NCBI RefSeq assembly: GCF_030547425.1
Contig: NZ_JAUORH010000001.1
Location: forward strand, 248,001 to 312,000
From: Tenacibaculum sp. 1_MG-2023
Lineage (GTDB): Bacteria > Bacteroidota > Bacteroidia > Flavobacteriales > Flavobacteriaceae
DNA: 64,000 bases
Reading direction: 5' to 3'
Position numbers and translations under genes: made by a program. The notes below the pieces were generated by a model. It was not told the DNA's origin and did no database searches. It saw nothing but the letters and a program-made list of their open reading frames with translations. This document shows positions 45,709 through 55,537 of the stretch, one piece after another. Position 1 is the first letter of the stretch. Every line of letters begins with the position of its first letter.

Positions 45709-48700
45709 ATGCAATACAATCACCAAGAGATAGAAAAAAAGTGGCAAAAGTACTGGGCAGAGAAAAGTACATTTAAAGCTGAAAATAATTCTGATAAGCC
45801 AAAATATTATGTGTTAGACATGTTTCCTTATCCATCAGGAGCAGGATTACATGTAGGGCATCCGTTAGGATATATCGCATCTGATATTTATGCGCGTTAT
45901 AAACGTCATAAAGGGTTTAATGTATTGCATCCACAAGGATATGACTCTTTCGGGTTACCTGCTGAACAATATGCGATTCAAACAGGGCAGCATCCAGCAA
46001 TTACTACCGAAACGAATATCAAAACCTACCGTCGTCAGTTAGATAATATCGGGTTTTCGTTCGATTGGTCTCGTGAAGTTCGTACTTCAAATCCAGAATA
46101 TTACAAATGGACTCAGTGGATTTTTATTCAACTATTCAATTCTTGGTACAATAAAGAGACTGATAAAGCAGAAGACATTACAACTTTAGTAGCAAAGTTT
46201 GAAGCGGAAGGAAATGCGAATGTAAATGCAGTTGCTGATGAAGATATTGCTGTTTTTTCTGCCGATGAATGGAAAAGTTTGTCAGAGAAAGAACAACAAG
46301 AAATACTATTACAATACCGTTTAACATTCTTGTCCGATACCGAAGTAAATTGGTGTCCAGCTTTAGGAACGGTATTAGCAAACGATGAAATTGTTAACGG
46401 AGTTTCAGAACGTGGAGGGCATCCAGTAGTTCGTAAAAAAATGACCCAATGGTCTATGCGAATTTCTGCGTATGCACAACGTTTATTAGACGGATTACAA
46501 CATATCGATTGGCCACAACCATTAAAAGATAGTCAAACCAACTGGATTGGTCGTTCGCAAGGTGCCATGGTTTCTTTCGATGTGGATGGACACGATGCTA
46601 AAATAGATGTGTTTACGACACGTCCTGATACTATTTTTGGAGTGTCTTTTATGACCTTAGCTCCAGAACACGAATTAGTGTCACGAATCGTGACTGATGA
46701 GCAAAGAAAGGCTGTTGAAGAATACATAGAGGCAACAGCAAAACGTTCAGAGCGTGATCGTATGGCAGATGTAAAAACTATTTCAGGAGTGTTTACTGGG
46801 GCGTATGCGTTGCACCCGTTTACAGGAAAACAAGTACCGATTTGGATTGGTGATTATGTATTAGCAAGCTACGGAACAGGAGCTGTTATGGCGGTACCAT
46901 GTGGTGACCAACGTGATTATGATTTTGCAAAACACTTCGGATTAGAGATTCCAAATATTTTTGCAGATGTTGATATTTCTGAAAAAGCGAATGATGCTAA
47001 AGACGGAATTAAATTAGTAAACTCTGATTTCTTAGATGGTTTAAATTATAAGAAAGGAATGAAAACTGTAATCTACGAATTAGAAAAACGTGGATTTGGT
47101 TACGGAAAAATAAACTATCGTTTACGCGATGCAGTATTTAGCCGTCAACGTTATTGGGGAGAACCATTCCCCGTATATTACAAAGACGGAATGCCGCAAA
47201 TGATTGATGCAAAGCATTTGCCAATCGTATTACCAGAAGTTGAAAAATACTTACCAACTGAAGACGGAAAACCACCATTAGGAAATGCTGATGTTTGGGC
47301 GTGGAACTGCGAAACCGCAGAGGTAGTTAGCAACGAACTTATTGATAATATCAAAGTCTTCCCATTAGAATTAAATACCATGCCAGGGTGGGCAGGAAGT
47401 TCTTGGTACTTTAACCGCTATATGGATTCGAATAACGAAGGAGAGTTTGTTAGCAAAGAAGCGGTTGACTATTGGAAAGAAGTAGATTTATATATTGGAG
47501 GTTCTGAACACGCGACAGGACACTTATTATATGCACGTTTTTGGCAAAAATTCTTATTTGATAGAGGATTGTTACCTGTGGATGAATTTGCTAAAAAACT
47601 GATTAACCAAGGAATGATTTTAGGAACTTCTGCTTTTGTGTATAGAGTTGATTACGTTGGAGGATATAATCCGGAAAAAGTAAATGGACTTCCTGCATTG
47701 ACTAACCCTATTTATGTAAGTTATGGTTTTGTTGAGAAATTTAAAGAACTGCATAGCTTTTTGGTAGAAAATCCAAAAATACCAAATAATGAAAAGTTGA
47801 AGTTTATATGGAATGGTGGTTATAAACGTTTGTTTGGACTATTATTGGAAGAAACACCTATTTATGATGTCGAGCTAAATGAAAAATACGAGGATGTTTT
47901 AAGGACTTTCATAGAAATATTTGAAATGGTTGAAAAAGACATTTATAATAGTAATACTGAAACTACAGTAGATGGATTAAAATTTTCTCCAATTCATTCA
48001 GATGTTTCTTTTGTAAATGCTTCTGATGAATTAGATACAGAAGCTTTTAAAAATTGGAGACCAGAATTTAAAGATGCTACATTTATATATGAAGAAGATG
48101 GAACTTTTAAAGTTTCACGCGAGGTTGAAAAAATGTCAAAATCGAAATACAATGTGGTAAATCCAGATTTGATTTGTGAAGAATACGGTGCGGATAGTTT
48201 ACGTTTATTCGAAATGTTCTTAGGGCCGTTAGAGCAAACCAAACCCTGGAAAACATCTGGTATTTCAGGAGTGTATTCTTTCCTAAAGAAATTATGGAAA
48301 TTATTTACTGATGAAAACGGTATCAACGTTTCTGATGCAGAACCAACTAAAGACGAGCTAAAGACCTTACATAAAACCATTAAAAAAGTAGAAGAAGATA
48401 TTGAGAACTTCTCGTTCAATACGTCAGTTTCTACCTTTATGATTGCGGTAAACGAGTTGACTGCTCAAAAGTGTAATAAGAGACAAATTTTAGAACCTTT
48501 ATTAGTGCTAATTTCTCCGTATGCTCCGCATATTGCAGAAGAATTATGGAGTCAGTTAGGGCACAATGAGTCTATTGCAACTGTAGCTTTCCCAAAATTT
48601 GAAGAAAAGCATTTAGTTGAAAGCTCAAAGAACTATCCAGTTTCTTTCAATGGAAAAATGCGTTTTACTTTAGAATTACCGTTAGACATGAGCAAAGATG

Positions 48701-48810
48701 AAATTGAGAAAACAGTCATGGCACATGAAAAAACACAACAACAATTACAAGGAAGAGAGCCTAAAAAAGTAATTATTGTTCCAGGGAAAATTATAAATAT
48801 TGTAGGGTAA
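45709..48810 (+). CDS. leuS: Leucyl-tRNA synthetase with an extra internal insertion
   Basis: 1033 aa. Class I synthetase for tRNA-Leu. 'HVGH' motif at 48-51; editing domain with 'TTRPDTIFGVSF' and 'GTGAVMAVPCGDQRDYDF'; KMSKS at 808-812; anticodon-binding and C-terminal domains follow. The phylum's usual protein runs from 'SAFVYR' to 'IHVDVxxV' in a few dozen residues, while here about 110 residues (about 647-760) lie between 'SAFVYR' and 'SPIHSDVSFV'. The frame is open and flanking motifs are intact, so the enzyme should work. Other motifs normal. Confidence 0.95.
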   Translation: MQYNHQEIEKKWQKYWAEKSTFKAENNSDKPKYYVLDMFPYPSGAGLHVGHPLGYIASDIYARYKRHKGFNVLHPQGYDSFGLPAEQYAIQTGQHPAITTETNIKTYRRQLDNIGFSFDWSREVRTSNPEYYKWTQWIFIQLFNSWYNKETDKAEDITTLVAKFEAEGNANVNAVADEDIAVFSADEWKSLSEKEQQEILLQYRLTFLSDTEVNWCPALGTVLANDEIVNGVSERGGHPVVRKKMTQWSMRISAYAQRLLDGLQHIDWPQPLKDSQTNWIGRSQGAMVSFDVDGHDAKIDVFTTRPDTIFGVSFMTLAPEHELVSRIVTDEQRKAVEEYIEATAKRSERDRMADVKTISGVFTGAYALHPFTGKQVPIWIGDYVLASYGTGAVMAVPCGDQRDYDFAKHFGLEIPNIFADVDISEKANDAKDGIKLVNSDFLDGLNYKKGMKTVIYELEKRGFGYGKINYRLRDAVFSRQRYWGEPFPVYYKDGMPQMIDAKHLPIVLPEVEKYLPTEDGKPPLGNADVWAWNCETAEVVSNELIDNIKVFPLELNTMPGWAGSSWYFNRYMDSNNEGEFVSKEAVDYWKEVDLYIGGSEHATGHLLYARFWQKFLFDRGLLPVDEFAKKLINQGMILGTSAFVYRVDYVGGYNPEKVNGLPALTNPIYVSYGFVEKFKELHSFLVENPKIPNNEKLKFIWNGGYKRLFGLLLEETPIYDVELNEKYEDVLRTFIEIFEMVEKDIYNSNTETTVDGLKFSPIHSDVSFVNASDELDTEAFKNWRPEFKDATFIYEEDGTFKVSREVEKMSKSKYNVVNPDLICEEYGADSLRLFEMFLGPLEQTKPWKTSGISGVYSFLKKLWKLFTDENGINVSDAEPTKDELKTLHKTIKKVEEDIENFSFNTSVSTFMIAVNELTAQKCNKRQILEPLLVLISPYAPHIAEELWSQLGHNESIATVAFPKFEEKHLVESSKNYPVSFNGKMRFTLELPLDMSKDEIEKTVMAHEKTQQQLQGREPKKVIIVPGKIINIVG

Positions 48811-48833
48811 GCTAACCTTATAAAATATAAAAG

Positions 48834-48868
48834 ACCCACAAGCAATTAATTTGTTTGTGGGTTTTTAT
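48834..48868 (+). terminator. Terminator of leuS
   Basis: ACCCACAAGCAA and TTGTTTGTGGGT (one G-U pair) with a short loop and a T run, about 25 bases after the stop. Confidence 0.85.
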
Positions 48869-48916
48869 TTTTAAACTAAATTCGCAGCCAGTAAAAACAA
48901 ATTAAAATTTAAACGA

Positions 48917-49369
48917 ATGAAAAAGATTTTTAAAATTAGCTATGCGGTTTTAGTGTGTTTAACCCTAGTGATGAGTAGTTGTTCAGATAGTGATACCGAT
49001 CCAGCAGGAATTGCAAATACGAAATTATCAGGAAAAGTATTTGGAACAAGTTTTACGGCTGAAGGAGGTAAAGCATTTATGACGGGAAATAATGAACTTT
49101 CAGTACATATTACCAATATTCAAGCTGATTGTAGTTCTGATGTTCTTAATTACGAATTAAGAATTGCAACTTATGTGAAAGCAGAGTTAGGAACTTATAA
49201 TAATGTGAATGTAGTTTTTAATAAGAAAGGAGCGAGTCCTTCAAACTACCTTCAAGGAGTTGTAGAAGTTGTAAGGTTTACGAATAGTGAACTTACCTTA
49301 AAAATAAAAGCAAACTCAAGTGCTGATAATATGGTAGAAGGGTTTTTTACGGTTCCTTTTTGTGAGTAA
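48917..49369 (+). CDS. Small lipoprotein, tandem copy 1
   Basis: 150 aa. Lipobox 'VMSSC' (C22) after 'MKKIFKISYAVLVCLTL'. The mature part is predicted beta-rich: 'LSGKVFGTSFTAEGGKAF', a Cys in 'ADCSSD', 'GTYNNVNVVF', and a C-terminal 'VPFCE'. The two late cysteines could form a disulfide. Clear paralog of the next gene. No named family known to me. Confidence 0.75.
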   Translation: MKKIFKISYAVLVCLTLVMSSCSDSDTDPAGIANTKLSGKVFGTSFTAEGGKAFMTGNNELSVHITNIQADCSSDVLNYELRIATYVKAELGTYNNVNVVFNKKGASPSNYLQGVVEVVRFTNSELTLKIKANSSADNMVEGFFTVPFCE

Positions 49370-49454
49370 TAATAACAATAAACTATTTATTATTTGCTGC
49401 TTTTTTATTTTAGGTTATATTAGCGCCTCTAAAAAAATAATAAATATTTAATAA

Positions 49455-49922
49455 ATGAAAAAGTTTTTCAAAATTAGTTATGTAGCTTTAGTATGTTTAA
49501 CATTGGTAATGACTGGTTGTTCAGATGATGATAATACGGACAACGTAGATACCTCAATACCTAGTACTATTTTAAAAGGTAAAGTTTATGGAAAAGATTT
49601 TACTGCCAAAGGGGGAAAGTCATTTGCCTCAGGAAAAGAAGGAGAAGTTTCAATTAATATTACAAACGAAGAGGTAGGTTGTGATTCAGATATTTTTGAT
49701 TATAAGTTAGAAGTTTCTTTATTAGTAGAAGGTAAAGTGGGAACGTATAATGATGTAAATGTTGTTTTCAAAGATGGAGAAGGAAACTTACTTAATGTTT
49801 TGGGGTCAAATGTTGAAGTTGTAAGTATTTCAGATTCTAAAATTAATTTAAAAATAGAAGCTGAATCAATCGATAAACAAAATAAAGTATCTGGTTCATT
49901 TGAAGTAGAATACTGCAAATAG
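49455..49922 (+). CDS. Small lipoprotein, tandem copy 2
   Basis: 155 aa. Lipobox 'VMTGC' (C22); same signal peptide pattern and the same conserved blocks as copy 1 ('LKGKVYGKDFTAKGGKSFASG', 'GCDSD', 'GTYNDVNVVF', final 'EYCK'). Separated from copy 1 by 85 bases with a TATATTAG box (one mismatch to TAnnTTTG), so it may have its own promoter. Function unknown; a surface or periplasmic binding role is only a guess. Confidence 0.75.
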   Translation: MKKFFKISYVALVCLTLVMTGCSDDDNTDNVDTSIPSTILKGKVYGKDFTAKGGKSFASGKEGEVSINITNEEVGCDSDIFDYKLEVSLLVEGKVGTYNDVNVVFKDGEGNLLNVLGSNVEVVSISDSKINLKIEAESIDKQNKVSGSFEVEYCK

Positions 49923-49942
49923 AGTTTTAAAATATAATTTAG

Positions 49943-49977
49943 AAAGACTTTTACATTTATGTAAAGGTCTTTTTTTA
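49943..49977 (+). terminator. Terminator after lipoprotein copy 2
   Basis: AAAGACTTTTACAT and ATGTAAAGGTCTTT (one G-U pair) followed by a T run. Confidence 0.85.
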
Positions 49978-50029
49978 TACGACAAAACCAAAAACTTTTC
50001 GCAAATTTGCTTTCCCAAAAAAATAAAAC

Positions 50030-50986
50030 ATGAAAAAAATATCTCTCAACAACTCTTGGGTTTTTGCAATAATCCCAATCGGGATTTTTATTTTCGTAGC
50101 GCTTCCACAGTTTCAAAATATGTATGAATCATTTCATAAGCGAGATTTAGAAGTACAGCAAAAAGCACAAGAATTAGACTCGTTACAACAACTTACAAGT
50201 CCTACAAGAAAAGATTTAAACAATATAAAACGTCTTGAAATTACCGTTCCAATCCATCAGTTAAGTATAAGTAAACAGCGATATACTTACTATAAAACAG
50301 GTGGTATGTTAGCCGTTTTAGCTTTTATGTTTATTGGTATGTTTGGTTCTAGCTATTGGGCAAAAAGAAAGAAAAACTCATCGAGCAATAGGCAAATAGA
50401 ATTTTCTTTTGATGATTTTACAACTGATGCTATTGGGCAACATGTCTCTTGGAATGCGGTTAAAGGTTCAGGAAGCAATTTTTTAAGTGAACGTTTACGA
50501 AAAACAGCTTTTGGATACAAAATTACCTCTAGTGCTTATCTGAAATTTGTAGCTTGGAGTTTCCTTTTAATGGGCTTAAACTATGTAGTTTGGTCGTATA
50601 TTGAGTTCTTTGAGTTTTCAAAAGAACCATTAACGTTTATGCATGGAGGGAAATTATTTTTTATTTCTGGAGGTCCCTTTGTATTAATAGGGATTTTCTT
50701 ACTGTTTTCTTTTGGAGCTAAAGCAGTTTTAAACTCTCAAAAGAGAAAAATAGTAGTTGATGGTGAAATAATACCTTTTCAGCAAGTATATGCCTTACAA
50801 GTGTTATCAAAATTTGTTCAAGGAAATAAGTCAGGAGGTTATTACTGTTACGAGGTAAATTTAGTTACTCAAGGTGGAGAACGTCATAATTTATTAAACC
50901 ACGGAGACAAAGAATATTTGTTGAGCGATATGGTAAAAATAAGTAGATTTTTAAAAGTACCTGTTTGGAATAATGGTGTCGTTTAA
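50030..50986 (+). CDS. Membrane protein of unknown function
   Basis: 318 aa. Membrane helices near 10-27, 92-112, 180-200 and 218-240. Between the first two is a charged, probably coiled region ('VQQKAQELDSLQQL', about 40-75); the C-terminal 70 residues are cytosolic and contain 'KIVVDGEIIPFQQVYALQVLS'. I do not recognise the family. A box of CAAATTTG (one mismatch to TAnnTTTG) precedes it. Confidence 0.65.
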   Translation: MKKISLNNSWVFAIIPIGIFIFVALPQFQNMYESFHKRDLEVQQKAQELDSLQQLTSPTRKDLNNIKRLEITVPIHQLSISKQRYTYYKTGGMLAVLAFMFIGMFGSSYWAKRKKNSSSNRQIEFSFDDFTTDAIGQHVSWNAVKGSGSNFLSERLRKTAFGYKITSSAYLKFVAWSFLLMGLNYVVWSYIEFFEFSKEPLTFMHGGKLFFISGGPFVLIGIFLLFSFGAKAVLNSQKRKIVVDGEIIPFQQVYALQVLSKFVQGNKSGGYYCYEVNLVTQGGERHNLLNHGDKEYLLSDMVKISRFLKVPVWNNGVV

Positions 50987-51085
50987 AACAATTAATAGAA
51001 TAATTAATAAACTTTTACTAATTTACCACAAATACAAACCATAAACGCTGTTATTATTTTATCCTGTAGAAAAAAAATATCCAAT

Positions 51086-52240
51086 ATATGTTACTTTTCC
51101 TCAGTAAAAGACATACCAGAAAAGGTTTGGGAAGAGCTTGACTGTGTAGATAATTTATACTTTCAACCAGCGTATTTAGAAGCTTTAGAAAAGAATAATC
51201 AGCAAATACAGTTTTCTTATATTTTATTGTTTGATGAAAAAAAAGAAGCAATAGCCTTTGCTACTATTCAATTGGTAGATTTTTATTTAGAAAGTGTTCA
51301 AAACGATTTACAATCGGTTGTAGAATGGATACGATGTATGGGGAGAAAACTACATTTATTGTCTCCTCAAAAACCATTTAAAATACTTACATGTGGTAAT
51401 ACTTTTGTAAGTGGAGAGCACGGAATATTCATCAAACCAAATCAAGATAAAAAACAAATTGTAAAACAACTTGCTAAAGCTATTGTAGCCTTTGAAAAAG
51501 ATATTTCAAAAGAAACAATTGACGCTTTTATGTTGAAAGATTTTGTAAATGAATCTCTTTTTATTACCGATGCATTACACAGTGTGGGGTATAATTCGTT
51601 TAATGTAGATCCAAATATGATGTTAACGTTAGATGATAATTGGAATACTTTTGATGATTATTTAGCAGCATTAAAAACAAAGTATAGAGTAAAAGCAAAA
51701 AAAGCGTTACAGAAGAGTAGAGGCTTACGAACGGAAGAAGTAACTATTGATTCTTTGAAGCAATTACTGCCAAATATGACGTTACTGTATAAAAATGTAT
51801 CAAACAAGGCGAGTTTTAACTTAGGATATTTTAATATAGAAACGTATATATCTTTAAAAGAAAATTTAAAGGATGACTATGTTATTAAAGTATATTGGTT
51901 AGGAGATAAGTTAGTTGGGTTTTTATCAGGAATAAAAAATCAAAACTCATTAGATGCACATTTTGTAGGAATTGATTATACCGTTAATAAAAGCTATGCT
52001 ATTTACCAACGTATGTTATACGATTATATATTATTGGGTATAGATAATAATATAAAAACTATAAATTTTGGAAGAACAGCTAGTGAAATAAAAAGTTCAG
52101 TAGGAGCAGCACCGCAGGACTTAACAATTTATTTGCGACATAGAAAAAGCATTCCAAATCGTATTTTAAGCTTATTTTTGAATAGAATTCAACCAACAGA
52201 ATTCCGATTAATAAAGCCTTTTAAAACAAAAAAAGTATAA
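51086..52240 (+). CDS. GNAT-like acyltransferase with uncertain start
   Basis: The clear frame from TTG 51227 gives 337 aa, but in-frame coding-like sequence continues upstream ('CYFSSVKDIPEKVWEELD', 'NLYFQPAYLEALEKN') to about 51086 with no ATG, GTG or TTG. The ATG at 51088 is out of frame by one base. Either a non-standard start (ATA at 51086) is used, or one base was gained near the start. The C-terminal half ('KYRVKAKKALQKSR', 'VIKVYWLGDKLVGFLSG', 'INFGRTASEIKSSVGA') resembles peptidoglycan-type or BioF2-like GNAT acyltransferases. Substrate unknown. Confidence 0.6.
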   Translation: MCYFSSVKDIPEKVWEELDCVDNLYFQPAYLEALEKNNQQIQFSYILLFDEKKEAIAFATIQLVDFYLESVQNDLQSVVEWIRCMGRKLHLLSPQKPFKILTCGNTFVSGEHGIFIKPNQDKKQIVKQLAKAIVAFEKDISKETIDAFMLKDFVNESLFITDALHSVGYNSFNVDPNMMLTLDDNWNTFDDYLAALKTKYRVKAKKALQKSRGLRTEEVTIDSLKQLLPNMTLLYKNVSNKASFNLGYFNIETYISLKENLKDDYVIKVYWLGDKLVGFLSGIKNQNSLDAHFVGIDYTVNKSYAIYQRMLYDYILLGIDNNIKTINFGRTASEIKSSVGAAPQDLTIYLRHRKSIPNRILSLFLNRIQPTEFRLIKPFKTKKV

Positions 52241-52270
52241 AGAATTAAACCCCTTTTACTGTATTAACAA

Positions 52271-53143
52271 ATGAAAAACACACAAGAATTATTAAATATA
52301 CTTACCCTTGACGATTTAGGTGAAGGGAATTTTAACGGAGTAAGTAGAGATATAGGAAGTCCAAATGTTTTTGGAGGTCAAGTATTAGCGCAAGCACTAA
52401 ATGCAGCGTATAGAACAACACCTAAAGAACGTATATTACATTCGTTACACTCGTATTTTTTAGAGGCAGGAAATTTAGAGTTGCCTATAACTTACAATGT
52501 GCAAACTATTCGTGATGGAGGTAGTTTCTCTACACGTAGAGTTACAGCACATCAAAAAGATAAAACGATTTTTATACTGTCTTGTTCTTTTCATAAAGAA
52601 GAAGAAGGATATGAGCATCAAATGCCTATAAAAAAAGATTTAAAACAACCTGAAGAGTTGTTGAGTTGGACAGATATGTTAGATCAATTTGGAGCTTTTT
52701 TACCAAAGAAAATGAAAGATTTTTTAAGTATTGAGCGACCTATTGATTTTAAACCAGTGCAGATCGTAAATCCGTTAGACCGAAAAGATTTACCTCCAGT
52801 AGTAGATGTTTGGTTTAAATTAAAAGGAGAAGCTTCTGATTTATCGTTAGGAATTAAACAACAAATATTAACGTATATATCAGACTATAATATTTTAACG
52901 GCTTGTTTAAACCCGAATGCAAGCGTAGCTAACTTTGGAAACACACAAATGGCAAGTTTAGACCATTCGATGTGGTTCTATCGTGATTTCGATTTTAATG
53001 ATTGGATGTTGTTCTCGGTAGAAAGCCCTAACACGAATGGAGCTAGGGGGTTTGCTTGTGGAAATATTTATACAAGGGAAGGTAAACTGATTGCTTCGGT
53101 AGCACAAGAAGGTTTAATGCGTCCCATGAAGAAGAAGGAATAA
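52271..53143 (+). CDS. tesB: Acyl-CoA thioesterase II (TesB)
   Basis: 290 aa. Double hot-dog enzyme hydrolysing medium/long acyl-CoA. 'VFGGQVLAQALNAAYRT', 'LHSLHSYFLEAG', 'DGGSFSTRRVTAHQ' and the C-terminal 'ASLDHSMWFYRDFDFNDW' and 'GFACGNIYTREGKLIASVAQEG' cover both hot-dog halves and the catalytic Asp/Thr/Gln region. Full length. Thirty bases after the GNAT-like gene, possibly co-transcribed. Confidence 0.93.
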   Translation: MKNTQELLNILTLDDLGEGNFNGVSRDIGSPNVFGGQVLAQALNAAYRTTPKERILHSLHSYFLEAGNLELPITYNVQTIRDGGSFSTRRVTAHQKDKTIFILSCSFHKEEEGYEHQMPIKKDLKQPEELLSWTDMLDQFGAFLPKKMKDFLSIERPIDFKPVQIVNPLDRKDLPPVVDVWFKLKGEASDLSLGIKQQILTYISDYNILTACLNPNASVANFGNTQMASLDHSMWFYRDFDFNDWMLFSVESPNTNGARGFACGNIYTREGKLIASVAQEGLMRPMKKKE

Positions 53144-53170
53144 TTATAGTTTATAAAAATAGAGAAATAA

Positions 53171-53197
53171 AAAAGCCGAGGTAATCCCTCGGCTTTT
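53171..53197. terminator. Bidirectional terminator
   Basis: AAAAGCCGAGG and CCTCGGCTTTT with a 5-base loop, between convergent genes ending at 53143 and 53204. Confidence 0.9.
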
Positions 53198-53203
53198 GTT
53201 TGA

Positions 53204-55465
53204 TTAAGCTTCTATTTCTGCTGATTTTGTACTAATATGAAACTCTTCGTAGGTTTCCAGTAAACTCATTAATCCAGAAACTAAATCTTGTGTTTCTATT
53301 AAAATACTAAAGTATAATGTAGTATTTTTTGGACTTGTTTCGTCTGTTCTAATACGATCTACTTGTTTTTCAATAGATTTAGATACATCCTTTAATAATT
53401 CTTTCTTTTCATTAATAATATGCTCTAAATTATCAAAGCTTCTATTTTCAAAAGTATCACCAATATCAGCTAATAGCTTAGAAAGTGTATTGTCAATACT
53501 TTTAAGGTCTTTAATTTGTCCTTTTTTAAGGTTTTTATGGTTGTTGTTAACGTGTTTATATGTAGCTCTAGAAATGTAGCTAATAGATTGTGCAACGTCT
53601 TGTAAATACCCTAAAATTAAAATATAAAATCTACTGGCTTGTACCGAAGTATCGTCTAACGACTTAATAAAGTAGAATACTCCGTCTTTTAAACTATCTA
53701 TTTCATCGTTTAACTTAGTAACGTGCTTATCAGTTTTACGCAGTTTTATTAAATCGTGAGTAGCAAGGTCTTTTACAACACTTGAGTATAATTTATTAAT
53801 ACGATGAGCAACACCAGCAATATGATCTGAGCTTTCTTCAATAACACCATTAATAGTGATTAATTCTGCTCTTTCCATATGTACTTGTTTCTTTTCTTCT
53901 TTAGATTTTTTTCTGTGTTGTAAAGTATTTCTTGCAATTAAAAGAGCAACTACTAATAACAATACAGGAATCATTACCATATCCCAGCTAATTAAATAAG
54001 CTACTAAAGCAGCTGTTAAGAAAGCTGTAATGGCAGTTAAGAACCACCCACCAATAACATTAATTACACCAGCAACTCTATAAACAGCACTTTCACGCCC
54101 CCAAGCTCTATCAGCTAAGGAAGTACCCATTGCTACCATAAATGTTACATAAGTAGTTGATAAAGGCAGCTTCATTGAAGTTGCAATAGAAATTAAAATA
54201 CCAGCAACAATTAAGTTTACAGATGCTCTTACTAAATCGAAGGCAGGCATTTCATACGTTTTGTCTTTAGGTAATTCAATTACAGGTTTTTGAAACTTAG
54301 AATCTATAAAGTTTAAAGCTTTTTTAGGTACAATAAAGCTAATACCAGCATTTATACCCATCGCTGTTCTAACAACAATTCTTGATAATGGATTTGGTTG
54401 AAATTTCTCATGCCCGTCTCCTTGACGAGATAAGTCAATACCAGTTTTAATTACGTTTCTTGCTTTACTAGAAGTCCATAAAGTAACCACCATAATAGCT
54501 CCAGCTAATAATAGTAACCATACGTTAGAAGGTACTTTTTTAGCTAAAATACCCATAGAAAAAGCATCAGGAGCAACACCAGATACTTCCCAAGCTTGGT
54601 ATGAGTTCCAAGCAGCAATTGGTACACCAATAAAGTTTACTAAATCGTTACCAGAGAACGCCATGGCTAATGAGAAAGTACCAATACCAATAATTAATTT
54701 TAAAATATTAACTTTTAAAAACTGGATTAAAAGATGAGAAACAACACTCCAAAAAATAAAACTCCCAGCTATGATAAGTATAGTGTTTCCTTCAATTAGG
54801 TGTTTTACATCACTATAAAAAGGAGTTCCTTTCATTCCTTTGATAATGATAAAATAAGTAATTGCTGTAATTGCAAAACCACCAAATAATGAGTTAATAT
54901 ATGTAGGTCTTTTTTCGAAATTAAATGAATAAATTAAACGAGAAAAGAATTGTACAATGGCTCCTACAGAAAAGGCTACAACTACGGAGAGTAGAATTCC
55001 GTTTATAATTTGAATAGCTTTTTGATGATTGATATAAGTCCAAATATCAGAAATAGAATGTGCATCGTTGGCAGCAATTTTAATTAACGAAATACACACT
55101 GCTGCACCTAATAATTCAAATACAATAGAAACCGTTGTTGAGGTTGGCATACCTAATGAATTAAAGATATCTAACAGTAAAATATCAGTAATCATAACTG
55201 CCATAAAAATAAACATGATATCTTGGAACATAAACATGTTAGGGTTAAAAATACCCTTACGTGCTACTTCCATCATACCGCTTGAGGTAACTGCTCCAAA
55301 AAACACCCCAACGCTCGCAATTATCATAATATTTCTTACTTTAATTGCTTTAGAACCGATTGCTGAATTTAAAAAGTTTACAGCATCGTTACTAACTCCC
55401 ACAACCAAGTCGACAATAGCTAAAACAGCTAAAGCGACTAGCATCAAAATATATGGATCTCCCAT
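53204..55465 (-). CDS. PiT-family phosphate transporter with C-terminal PhoU-like domain
   Basis: 753 aa. The membrane part (about 1-535) has both PiT signature halves: 'GVSNDAVNFLNSAIGS' and 'GMPTSTTVSIVFELLGAA', then 'FSGNDLVNFIGVP' and 'KLPLSTTYVTFMVAMGTSLADRAWG'. A charged, all-helical cytosolic tail (about 540-753) resembles PhoU ('DLIKLRKTDKHVTKLNDEIDSL', 'YLQDVAQSISYIS'). Sodium-type phosphate uptake is likely. The tail could sense or gate transport. The phosphate-porin-like gene lies upstream on the same strand, 70 bases away. Confidence 0.9.
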   Translation of the reverse strand: MGDPYILMLVALAVLAIVDLVVGVSNDAVNFLNSAIGSKAIKVRNIMIIASVGVFFGAVTSSGMMEVARKGIFNPNMFMFQDIMFIFMAVMITDILLLDIFNSLGMPTSTTVSIVFELLGAAVCISLIKIAANDAHSISDIWTYINHQKAIQIINGILLSVVVAFSVGAIVQFFSRLIYSFNFEKRPTYINSLFGGFAITAITYFIIIKGMKGTPFYSDVKHLIEGNTILIIAGSFIFWSVVSHLLIQFLKVNILKLIIGIGTFSLAMAFSGNDLVNFIGVPIAAWNSYQAWEVSGVAPDAFSMGILAKKVPSNVWLLLLAGAIMVVTLWTSSKARNVIKTGIDLSRQGDGHEKFQPNPLSRIVVRTAMGINAGISFIVPKKALNFIDSKFQKPVIELPKDKTYEMPAFDLVRASVNLIVAGILISIATSMKLPLSTTYVTFMVAMGTSLADRAWGRESAVYRVAGVINVIGGWFLTAITAFLTAALVAYLISWDMVMIPVLLLVVALLIARNTLQHRKKSKEEKKQVHMERAELITINGVIEESSDHIAGVAHRINKLYSSVVKDLATHDLIKLRKTDKHVTKLNDEIDSLKDGVFYFIKSLDDTSVQASRFYILILGYLQDVAQSISYISRATYKHVNNNHKNLKKGQIKDLKSIDNTLSKLLADIGDTFENRSFDNLEHIINEKKELLKDVSKSIEKQVDRIRTDETSPKNTTLYFSILIETQDLVSGLMSLLETYEEFHISTKSAEIEA

Positions 55466-55537
55466 TTTTTAGTTTTTAATTAAGTTTTGCAAATTTAGTT
55501 ACACAAGAATGCTCTCGTGTTATGTTTATGTTATCAT

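Noticed and set aside
47640..47990. Intein or mobile intron in leuS
   Set aside because: The insert is too short and lacks intein splice-junction residues (Cys/Ser start, His-Asn end) or endonuclease motifs; the frame is continuous.
49700..50116. 138-codon minus-strand frame across lipoprotein copy 2 and the next gene
   Set aside because: It runs through a terminator hairpin and two supported + strand genes.
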